A DNA stretch of 7,239 nt from Methanomassiliicoccales archaeon. Lineage in GTDB: Archaea; Thermoplasmatota; Thermoplasmata; Methanomassiliicoccales; UBA472. Of this stretch, positions 1 through 5,431 are shown one piece after another (position 1 is the first letter of the stretch; every line of letters begins with the position of its first letter). The stretch lies in the NCBI GenBank assembly GCA_013329565.1, contig DUJZ01000126.1:12240-19478 (forward strand), given 5' to 3'. Position numbers and translations under genes: made by a program. The notes beneath the pieces are model-generated. The model saw only the letters and a list, made by a program, of their open reading frames with translations, searched no databases and had not been told where the DNA came from.

Positions 1-920
1 GCCACTCCCAATCCTGTCCTGAGGTTCGCCAGGTTCTGAGATAGCTGCTCCAAGTAATCCAGTTCCTCGTACGGACCGAGGGTCAGGAACATCTCCAGCA
101 CTGCCACATCGTGGCCGGTCCTGGATTCCAGTTCCTGCTTGAGGATCGTAGCGTAGTTCTGATTGTACACCGGGTCCACGTAGACAGTGTATATGCTCTC
201 GTTCTCCATTATCTCGACCAGGTCCGTTATCGCCATGGCGGACGGTTCCTCGTCCGCGCTTAGGCCGATCACACCGTACTGGGTGAAGTTGTAATCGTAC
301 GCCACGTAACCCAGGGCGGAATGGGAGATGATGACCCCGGATACCGTGGAGTTGCCCAGGGACAGATACTCTTCGTCAAGAGCTGCCAGAGCATCGTTCA
401 GGTCGGTGAACCTCTCGGTGAAGTACTGCTCGCCCTCGGGGTCCGCCTCGCACAACGCGCTATAAACGTTCCTGGCCTGGACCATGGCCCTCTTCGGGCT
501 TAACCAGGTGTGCGGATCCGTCCCGCCCTCGTCCTCGTCTCCGCCGGCGATGTAATCGACGCCGATGGTCGTGTTGACGATCACCTTACCGGCGTCGTTG
601 ACCACCGGAAGCACGTCATCCACCAGCCAACGGTCGGCCGGGCCGCCGTTGTACAATATCACGTCAGCATCATCCGCCCGGATTATGTCCTGCGGGGCGG
701 GTTGCCAGGAATGCAGCTCGCTGTTGTAGGGAACCATGGATGTGACGCTCCCCCGATCCCCGCCTATGCTCTGCGCCATGTAGGCCAGAGGATAGAACGT
801 GGCCACCACCTTGGTCTTGTCGTCATCCCCACCCTGGTCCCTGAAGAAGGATGAAGCGAAGATGAGGATGAAAACGACCACGAACGAGCCTATTACCAAT
901 ATGAGCTGCTTGCGATTCAT
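1..920 (-). CDS. ZnuA/TroA-type metal ABC transporter substrate-binding protein, membrane anchored (3' end outside window)
   Basis: I translated this by hand from ATG at 920; 306 codons are visible and the reading frame leaves the window. Residues 5-25 form one hydrophobic segment with no lipobox cysteine, so the protein is probably tethered outside the cell by an uncleaved N-terminal helix. Family marks of cluster A-I metal-binding proteins are in order: VVATFYPLAYMAQSIGG (38-54), ELHSWQPAP (68-76, metal ligand H70), DPHTWLSP (135-142, H137), ISHSALGYVAYDYN (198-211, H200) and a GLSADEEPSA segment (219-228). The fourth ligand of the family, an Asp near the C-terminal lobe, may correspond to E276 (VLEMF). 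The loop before DPHTW (about 123-134) is acidic (GGDEDEGG), where zinc binders often have a His-rich loop. Substrate is likely Zn2+ or Mn2+, but the metal cannot be read from sequence. It is divergent from a NikR-like regulator, and permease and ATPase genes are expected past the left edge. Confidence 0.93.
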   Translation of the reverse strand, partial: MNRKQLILVIGSFVVVFILIFASSFFRDQGGDDDKTKVVATFYPLAYMAQSIGGDRGSVTSMVPYNSELHSWQPAPQDIIRADDADVILYNGGPADRWLVDDVLPVVNDAGKVIVNTTIGVDYIAGGDEDEGGTDPHTWLSPKRAMVQARNVYSALCEADPEGEQYFTERFTDLNDALAALDEEYLSLGNSTVSGVIISHSALGYVAYDYNFTQYGVIGLSADEEPSAMAITDLVEIMENESIYTVYVDPVYNQNYATILKQELESRTGHDVAVLEMFLTLGPYEELDYLEQLSQNLANLRTGLGV

Positions 921-946
921 GTGCCCGTAATTGCCAATAACTAGCA

Positions 947-980
947 GGTTAATAACATTTTCTCAATTGGTTAATAAAAT
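947..980 (-). promoter_or_regulatory. Paired GTTAnTAAC operator sites upstream of the metal-binding protein gene
   Basis: Two copies lie in the same orientation: GGTTAATAACATT at 947-959 and GGTTAATAAAAT at 969-980. The 9-bp core GTTAATAAC (948-956) is palindromic around its centre base; the second core (970-978) has one mismatch. Core centres are exactly 22 bp apart, two helical turns. The first copy is centred 32 bp upstream of the ATG at 920, so it overlaps the place where a TATA box for a leaderless or short-leader transcript should lie. Binding there would block transcription. The same element recurs near the NikR-like gene, which is the obvious candidate binder (inference). Confidence 0.6.
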
Positions 981-1073
981 GCCCGTGAACGATCGATGTC
1001 GTTTCAACAATGAAAAATACCGCCTCCCTCGCATTGCTGGCTACATCGAATGCCTCGTGCATTTGAAAGGATG

Positions 1074-1118
1074 ATTATTAACGATCAACTAGAAGTATAT
1101 ATATTGGTTAATAACATT
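1074..1118 (+). promoter_or_regulatory. Promoter of the NikR-like gene: TATA box flanked by two operator copies
   Basis: A TATA box, TATATATAT at 1096-1104, is centred about 28 nt upstream of the ATG at 1128, which fits an archaeal promoter giving a leaderless mRNA. An upstream operator copy ATTATTAAC (1074-1082, one mismatch from GTTAnTAAC) and an exact copy GTTAATAAC (1107-1115, inside GGTTAATAACATT 1106-1118) bracket it. Centres are 33 bp apart, three helical turns. The downstream copy sits between the TATA box and the start, a classic repressor position, so autoregulation is likely. Confidence 0.62.
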
Positions 1119-1127
1119 GACCTGAAC

Positions 1128-1511
1128 ATGCCGGTAATCAGCGTCTCCCTGACGGATAAGAACGTAGAGGATCTCGAGGCGCTGCAGAAGGACCTTGGCT
1201 TCGGCGGTCGCTCGGAAGCGATACGCGCGGCAATGCGGACCCTCTTGGCGGAGACGAGCGAGCGCAGGTCCATGGTCGGGCAGGTGGACGGCGTTCTCAT
1301 CATGGTCAACGATGCCTGCGCATCCGTGTCGATTCACGACATCTATCACGACAACCATCCGCTGATCAAGACCCACGTCCACAACCATCTGGGCAACCAC
1401 AAGTGCATGAACATGATGGTGCTCAGCGGAGAAGCGGCAGAGATAAACGAGCTCTTGGACCAGATGTACCGTCTGGAAGGGATCGCTTATCTGAAGTTCA
1501 TACGCTCCTGA
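1128..1511 (+). CDS. nikR: NikR-like metal-responsive ribbon-helix-helix transcriptional regulator
   Basis: This 127-residue protein has the NikR layout. An N-terminal ribbon-helix-helix DNA-binding domain spans about 1-45 (strand PVISVSLTD, then GFGGRSEAIRAAMRTLL), followed by an ACT-like metal-sensing domain (about 52-127, containing GVLIMVND, HVH, MNMMVLSGEAAEINELLDQM). NikR binds nickel through a His upstream, an HxH pair and a Cys. Here the HxH is H83/H85 and the Cys is C93, but HxH and Cys are two residues further apart than in E. coli NikR as I recall it, and the stretch is rich in His (H70, H74, H77, H83, H85, H87, H91). The sensed metal may therefore differ. I chose ATG 1128 because a TATA box sits 28 nt upstream. 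An in-frame ATG at 1050 would place the TATA box and an operator inside the gene. It diverges from a ZnuA-type gene with shared operator repeats, and its 3' end overlaps the next gene by 14 bp. Confidence 0.88.
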   Translation: MPVISVSLTDKNVEDLEALQKDLGFGGRSEAIRAAMRTLLAETSERRSMVGQVDGVLIMVNDACASVSIHDIYHDNHPLIKTHVHNHLGNHKCMNMMVLSGEAAEINELLDQMYRLEGIAYLKFIRS

Positions 1512-2868
1512 GCTTCTCCACCGGGTGACCGTTCGCTTTCCAGGAGGCGAATCCGCCAAGCATGATCCTGACGTTCTTTATGCCGTTATTACGCAGCATG
1601 CTTGCCGCTATACCGCCGCGGTAACCGGAGCCGCAGAAGAGAACGATCTCCTTGTTCGCCGGAAGCTCCGAGGACCTCTCGACGATCTCTCCTAGATGCA
1701 TCTGCAATGCACCCGGGATGACCCCTGATACAAGTTCACGGCGGTCCCGCAGATCGACCAATAACATCTCGTCCCCGGCCAGCTGCCTCCTCCGAACATC
1801 GTGCACGGTGGAAGCCGCGATGGTCGACGTGGCGTTCCCGCCCTTGATCCAGGACTCCATACCACGGACCAGATGCCCGACGATGTCCTCGTACCCGATG
1901 CGGATGAGATATCGTACCGCAGTATCCACTTCCTGCTGACCCTCCGCCACGATGATCAGCGGACGGCCGTAAGGGATGGCGTACCCGCCGTACACCGGCA
2001 GACCGTTCAGCCAGACGTTCAGCGAACGAGGTATGTGCGCCGCGGCGAAGTTGTGCGGCTCCCGGACGTCCAGCACGAGCGCGCCGTTCTCCTGGGCCTC
2101 GATGACCTTCGTTGGGGAGAGAGGCGGAGGCTGCGGCAGCTTACCGAATATTATCGGTCCATTGAGGTTCAAGGCCTCCATCCTTGCGAAATAGGGAGGC
2201 CTCTCCATGCCCTCGCCCATCTTGGCCATCATGAAGTCCAGTTTCTTTAACGATAAGGCATGATCGTCCCTTATCTCCAGCCCGACGGTGGTCGTCTCCC
2301 GTTCGGAGATGGTGTGCCCGCAGACCGAGCCGGCACCATGGGCCGGGAGCACCATGATCTCCGGGCCGAGCGGTATGATACGCTTGTGTAGCGAGTCGTA
2401 CAGCTTCTCCGAAAGGTCCCGGGCGTTTTCCGGGCCGGCAAGGTCCGTCCGCCCAACGTCACCGGAGAACATGGTGTCGCCAGAGAAGAGCAGGAACGGT
2501 CCGTGATCGTCCGAGACCAGATAGCAATGACTTTCATAGGTATGCCCTGGAGTGTGCATGGCTCTGATGGTCAGATCACCAAGCTGAAACTCCTGCCCGT
2601 CCACCAGAGGATTGCCATAACCGAACTCCAGCTGGTCACCGTGGAAGATGGCGGCGCCGGTGGCGTTGGCCAGTTCCAACGCGCCGGAGACATAATCCTC
2701 GTTACGGTGCGTCTCCAGGACCAGCACCACCCGGGCGTCCCTTTCCTTCGCTATTAAAAGATAATCGTCAACGTCCCGGCGCGGGTCGATCACCGCCGCC
2801 TCCCCGTCCGACTCCAGGAAGTAGGAGATGTGCGCCAGACCCTCCGACCTGACCCTCTTCAAGAACAT
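1498..2868 (-). CDS. CstB-like persulfide dioxygenase: metallo-beta-lactamase domain fused to two rhodanese domains
   Basis: This is a 456-residue cytoplasmic protein in three parts. The MBL-fold domain (about 1-240) keeps the mono-iron persulfide-dioxygenase ligands: H54 (ETHRNEDY), H109 (HTPGHTYES) and D131 (FSGDTMFSGD), plus H177 (LPAHGAG). The usual HxHxDH is HRNEDY, so the second-metal-site histidines are gone, which suits an ETHE1-type Fe(II) enzyme better than a dinuclear hydrolase. The first rhodanese domain (about 252-345, LDVRE at 266-270) has VAEGQ where the catalytic Cys loop should be, so it is a pseudo-domain. The second (about 353-456) has an intact active loop, C412 in CGSGYRG. 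The family oxidises glutathione- or CoA-type persulfides to sulfite or thiosulfate; the local thiol partner is unknown. The weak TCAAGGT upstream may be a ribosome-binding site. It follows the ACT protein gene by 42 bp on the same strand, so they may be co-transcribed. An MBL sulfurtransferase without oxygen use is an alternative in a strict anaerobe. Confidence 0.9.
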   Translation of the reverse strand: MFLKRVRSEGLAHISYFLESDGEAAVIDPRRDVDDYLLIAKERDARVVLVLETHRNEDYVSGALELANATGAAIFHGDQLEFGYGNPLVDGQEFQLGDLTIRAMHTPGHTYESHCYLVSDDHGPFLLFSGDTMFSGDVGRTDLAGPENARDLSEKLYDSLHKRIIPLGPEIMVLPAHGAGSVCGHTISERETTTVGLEIRDDHALSLKKLDFMMAKMGEGMERPPYFARMEALNLNGPIIFGKLPQPPPLSPTKVIEAQENGALVLDVREPHNFAAAHIPRSLNVWLNGLPVYGGYAIPYGRPLIIVAEGQQEVDTAVRYLIRIGYEDIVGHLVRGMESWIKGGNATSTIAASTVHDVRRRQLAGDEMLLVDLRDRRELVSGVIPGALQMHLGEIVERSSELPANKEIVLFCGSGYRGGIAASMLRNNGIKNVRIMLGGFASWKANGHPVEKLRSV

Positions 2869-2910
2869 AACGTACCTTGATTGGTGGGAGGGGGTAAAAA
2901 ACCCATCACC

Positions 2911-3264
2911 TCAGCCTTTCCGCTCGAACCCTTCCCTCATGAGAGCGCGAACCGCCTCGTCCTGACGGCCCAGAGGCACCAGTATGTGGTCGAAGCGGTA
3001 AGTGGAGATGACGAAGACCGGTATTCCGGCCCCGGCCAGGGCGGAAGAGGCTTTGGCCAGTATTCCCACCAGCGAAAGGTCGAAAGGACCCATGGTCAAA
3101 CAGGCATAAGGGCCGTTGGCCTTCGGCCCGGTGTCCGGGGAGATCACCGTCGTCTCGTCCCCCTCGTCCACGGTGGCGAAGCGTTCGCCCTTGAAATCGT
3201 CGTTCCGACCGATTCGGTGCACGTAGAGCGGGGGGCGGTCCAACCAGAATTTGGCCATGAACAT
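2911..3264 (-). CDS. ACT domain protein (ACT_7 / COG3603-like), probable small-molecule sensor
   Basis: A 117-residue soluble protein. The C-terminal half matches the ACT_7 type: GPFDLSLVGILAKASSALAGAGIPVF (59-84), then VISTYRFDHILVPLGRQDEAVRALMREGF (85-113), with the family's STYxxDHILV strand. The N-terminal half (YVHRIGRNDD, then GDETTVI at 35-41) resembles the first ACT-like half of the same family. ACT domains usually bind amino acids or related ligands; no catalytic motif is visible and no specific role can be given. ATG at 3264 and ATG at 3258 (MAKFW) are both possible. A poor TATA-like CTTATCAG about 22-28 nt upstream would allow a leaderless start at either. It lies 42 bp ahead of the CstB-like gene on the same strand, so the two may share a message, although the link between them is not understood. 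Confidence 0.8.
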   Translation of the reverse strand: MFMAKFWLDRPPLYVHRIGRNDDFKGERFATVDEGDETTVISPDTGPKANGPYACLTMGPFDLSLVGILAKASSALAGAGIPVFVISTYRFDHILVPLGRQDEAVRALMREGFERKG

Positions 3265-3578
3265 CTATTGGCGTTTCGTCTGATAAGCGTGACCGTCGAG
3301 GCGCCTCATGGGCCTCCGACGGCGGTGCATGGGACCATCGGCCATTTCTTTGCGGCCTGTGCTTGGAACGATTGATGACCGCATGGTAGCGCTAGACGAT
3401 GGGCAGGATGAGAAGACCTCGGGCGCGTTCATGTCCCTACCAACCGCCCACTGGTATATACCCTAACCACCGGGATGACCGAAAGTGGTCGGCGGAAGGA
3501 ACGCTGATTCTAATATGTACGAACCGCATTGGGTCGCCGTCACACCAGGACGCCCGTCCCGGGGAGGCTGAGCGTAGG
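3265..3578. other. Divergent intergenic region with hairpin and TATA-like elements
   Basis: I find no convincing gene in these 314 bp. An imperfect hairpin lies at 3293-3322 (arms CCGTCGAGGC and GCCTCCGACGG, one bulged base, 9-nt loop), and it contains the palindrome GAGGCGCCTC (3298-3307). A plus-strand frame runs from ATG 3399 into the membrane protein, but its first 60 codons read as Arg/Pro-rich, unpatterned sequence and contain two TATA-like elements. I therefore treat them as leader rather than coding. Confidence 0.45.
3453..3462 (+). promoter_or_regulatory. Possible TATA box for the membrane protein gene
   Basis: GGTATATACC is a 10-bp palindrome with an archaeal TATA core. Transcription would start near 3484-3488, giving a leader of about 90 nt to the TTG at 3579. 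A second TATA-like run, TTCTAATATG (3508-3517), would give a leader of about 40 nt. Neither can be preferred from sequence alone. Confidence 0.35.
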
Positions 3579-4802
3579 TTGGGAACGAACGGAGAAGGTC
3601 GGGAAGGCAAGGTCGGTCTAGGGGACCGGCTATTGGATTGGGCGTTGCAGGGCGATCTCAAACGCAAGCTCCTGGCCATTGTCATCTTCGGCCTGTTCAT
3701 CTACGGGACCGTCATCGCTCTGGACGGACTTTTGATAAGGCCGCTGTTCGGAGACGTGCTCTCCGACCCCACGGACCTGAACTTCTACCGCGACAGAGCG
3801 GAGAACATCCTGGACGGGAAGATCCCGTACGTGGACTTCTATTCCGAGTCGCCGCCGCTCATCATGTACCTGTTCCTGATACCCCAGCTGGCCGGCGGTT
3901 CGACGCAGGTTTACCAGCTGTTCTTCGCCGCCTTCGCCATGATGACCGCGATGGCGTTCTTCCTGTTCCTGAGGGAGATCGACGAGCGCAAGGCCATGGC
4001 CGCCTCCATCCTGTACCTCGTCTATCCGTTGGGAATGTTGGAGTTCGGCTTCGGGGTGCAGGACGAGGCGATAACCACCTTCCTGTTCGTGCTGCCTTTG
4101 CTGCTCTTGCTGCAGAAGAGAGCGGCCGCTTCCGGTGCGGCGTCGTTCATCGGCGTCCTGACCAAGATGTTCAACGTGATCGTACTGCCATGGACCTTCC
4201 TGCACTGCGATAACAGAGGGCGGTTGAAGATGGTGATAACCTTTGGCATACTGGCCCTGCTGGTGATCGTCCCGTTCATGCTCCTTTTCCCGGGTGAGCT
4301 GCCTTCCTTTTCCTACTACTTCCTTGGCGATCCGGACTCGCCGACCGGCGGGTCGTCCATCAGCCCCTGGCACTACGTCGGCGAGCTGGGTTTCGGCCTT
4401 CCGGGCTGGGCGGGCGTCGCGCTGACGCTCATCGGACTGGCGGCCGCTTCGTTGTTCGCCTACTGGAAGAAGATGTCCCTGTGGCAGGGCGCGACGCTGG
4501 TAACCATGGTGTTCTTCCTCACCTATCCGAAAATCCTCCTGGTCTACTTCATGATGCCTGCCGTTCTCCTTTTGATGTGGGGCGTGGAGGACCGAAAGGT
4601 GGTGCTGAAGCTGTCCGCGATGCTGGTCCCTCTGTTCCTATCGGTCGCCGTCACCGGCAACGGCAAGAACCCGTTGGTGGACGAGCCGTGGGTGTGGGTT
4701 GTGGGGATCGTGCTCAGCCTGATGGGTTGGGCGCTGTTCGTCCACGCCTGGTGGAAGGTGAGGGACGAGAGGCCGTTCTTCGAGCGTTCTGATGCTCAAT
4801 GA
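3579..4802 (+). CDS. Polytopic membrane protein resembling GT-C / GT87-type glycosyltransferases
   Basis: Counting from TTG 3579, 407 residues with roughly ten hydrophobic segments, starting at about 31-52, 93-107 and 111-130, with later ones near 218-237, 276-295, 304-333, 340-360 and 369-390. Between the first two helices is the exoplasmic-type motif DLNFYRDRAENILDGKIPYV followed by DFYSESPPL (together about 66-94). This matches the 'D..Y...A..il.G..pY.Df..e.PPl' pattern of GT-C glycosyltransferases that use polyprenyl-phosphate sugars, with D66 and D71 as candidate catalytic acids. A role in cell-surface glycan or glycolipid assembly is an inference; acceptor and donor are unknown. Start choice is uncertain: TTG 3579 has GGAGG at 3563-3567 but with an 11-nt spacer, TTG 3633 is another option, and an in-frame ATG lies at 3399. 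The stop abuts the stop of the convergent SMR gene with no spacer. Confidence 0.68.
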   Translation: MGTNGEGREGKVGLGDRLLDWALQGDLKRKLLAIVIFGLFIYGTVIALDGLLIRPLFGDVLSDPTDLNFYRDRAENILDGKIPYVDFYSESPPLIMYLFLIPQLAGGSTQVYQLFFAAFAMMTAMAFFLFLREIDERKAMAASILYLVYPLGMLEFGFGVQDEAITTFLFVLPLLLLLQKRAAASGAASFIGVLTKMFNVIVLPWTFLHCDNRGRLKMVITFGILALLVIVPFMLLFPGELPSFSYYFLGDPDSPTGGSSISPWHYVGELGFGLPGWAGVALTLIGLAAASLFAYWKKMSLWQGATLVTMVFFLTYPKILLVYFMMPAVLLLMWGVEDRKVVLKLSAMLVPLFLSVAVTGNGKNPLVDEPWVWVVGIVLSLMGWALFVHAWWKVRDERPFFERSDAQ

Positions 4803-5159
4803 TCACTTGCCTGCGACCTGCACCCCTGCGATGCCGACGACGATCGGCAGCACGAAGAACGGGCGCAACATGTCCGAGGGTTCGTTGAACAGCGGAACGC
4901 CGACGACGAGCGCGCCTATCGCCCCTATGCCGACCCGGACGGCGTAAGCGGTGCCCATTGGAATGCTCATCTCGAGCGCCTTGCCGAGAAGGTACATGCT
5001 GAAGAACAGGGCGACGAAGGTGGCGGCCGCCCGGGGGATGTCCGTGAAGCCTTCGGATAACTTCATGGCGGTGACCCAGACCGGTCCCAGGAGCCCGGCC
5101 ACGACCAGCAGGGCCCAGGCGCGCCGGGAACGACCACGCCCCCTCAGAGGCCGAGGCAT
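4803..5159 (-). CDS. SMR-family (SugE/Gdx-like) transporter lacking the catalytic glutamate
   Basis: 118 residues, four hydrophobic segments (about 14-31, 43-62, 67-91, 97-116). Alignment by eye to Gdx/SugE is clear: AGLLGPVWVTAMKLSEGF (21-38), then IPMGTAYAVRVGIGAIGA (66-83), then PLFNEP (89-94). SMR proteins work as antiparallel dimers exporting guanidinium or cationic drugs against protons, using one membrane Glu in TM1 (AG.FEVVWA). Here that position is G25 (codon GGA), and the conserved TM3 Trp (AYAxW) is R75 (codon CGG). Each is one base from the canonical codon. The protein may be inactive, may act as a partner subunit for another SMR protein, or may carry something else. An Arg-rich N-terminal tail (residues 3-13) precedes TM1, and the only ATG before TM1 is at 5159. 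It overlaps the upstream 62-residue ORF by 16 bp, suggesting coupled translation. Confidence 0.85.
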   Translation of the reverse strand: MPRPLRGRGRSRRAWALLVVAGLLGPVWVTAMKLSEGFTDIPRAAATFVALFFSMYLLGKALEMSIPMGTAYAVRVGIGAIGALVVGVPLFNEPSDMLRPFFVLPIVVGIAGVQVAGK

Positions 5160-5332
5160 TTCCTGATCTTTACCTCGGTATCGCCGTTGATCAGCTCGAA
5201 CTCATAATCCCCGCCCGTCTCCGCCGCTGCGGAAATGACGAAAGAGAACGGACCGAAAAGGGAAGCCAGCAAGATCACTGCAAAAAAGAGAGCGCCTAAC
5301 GAGATGAACCTGGATGACCCGGTCCCTTCCAC
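5144..5332 (-). CDS. Small membrane-anchored or secreted protein of unknown function (62 aa)
   Basis: It starts with GTG at 5332, backed by a good ribosome-binding sequence GGGTGA (5339-5344) with a 6-nt spacer and by a TATA box about 50 nt upstream. Residues 10-36 are one hydrophobic segment ending in ISAAAETGG, like a signal peptide or membrane anchor. The remaining tail (DYEFELINGDTEVKIRKC) is short and charged, with a single Cys (C59). No family is recognised. It overlaps the SMR gene by 16 bp in another frame and may be translated with it. It could be an accessory subunit of the SMR protein, or a leader ORF whose translation controls it. The promoter and Shine-Dalgarno support is stronger than for most small ORFs, but protein-level evidence is absent. 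Confidence 0.55.
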   Translation of the reverse strand: MEGTGSSRFISLGALFFAVILLASLFGPFSFVISAAAETGGDYEFELINGDTEVKIRKCLGL

Positions 5333-5338
5333 CTTGTC

Positions 5339-5384
5339 TCACCCTGGCAGAGGATGATCATACTCTCCTTTGTAGAGCATATAT
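5339..5384 (-). promoter_or_regulatory. Promoter and ribosome-binding site for the 62-aa gene and SMR gene
   Basis: On the minus strand, the TATA-type palindrome CATATATG (5378-5385) predicts a transcription start near 5356, giving a leader of about 24 nt that contains GGGTGA (5339-5344), complementary to the archaeal 16S tail, 6 nt before GTG 5332. Just upstream of the TATA box are GAACT repeats (at 5385, 5392 and 5402; GGGAACT at 5390-5396 and 5400-5406, 10 bp apart), a possible activator or operator site. Confidence 0.55.
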
Positions 5385-5431
5385 GAACTGGGAACTGCCG
5401 GGAACTAGCGATATGGAAGACCGGGATCGCT

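Noticed and set aside
1050..1127. In-frame 26-codon N-terminal extension of the NikR-like gene
   Set aside because: It would place the TATA box and two operator copies inside the coding region, and NikR proteins begin just before the first beta strand, as ATG 1128 gives.
1089..1559. Long minus-strand frame opposite the NikR-like gene
   Set aside because: It is a shadow of the real gene in GC-rich DNA: no family pattern, and it runs across the metal-gene promoter and into the CstB-like gene.
2892..2904. GGGT-AAAAA-ACCC stem with T6 on the minus strand between the ACT and CstB-like genes
   Set aside because: The T-run could be a weak archaeal terminator, but the stem is only 4 bp and the genes are 42 bp apart on one strand. 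It is too weak to call.
3630..4373. 247-codon minus-strand frame opposite the membrane protein
   Set aside because: Gln/His/Arg-rich composition without domains; it mirrors the hydrophobic codons of the real plus-strand gene.
5297..5361. 21-codon minus-strand ORF from ATG 5361 preceded by GGAG
   Set aside because: The predicted transcription start (about 5356) lies downstream of this ATG, and the GTG at 5332 has the better-placed GGGTGA.
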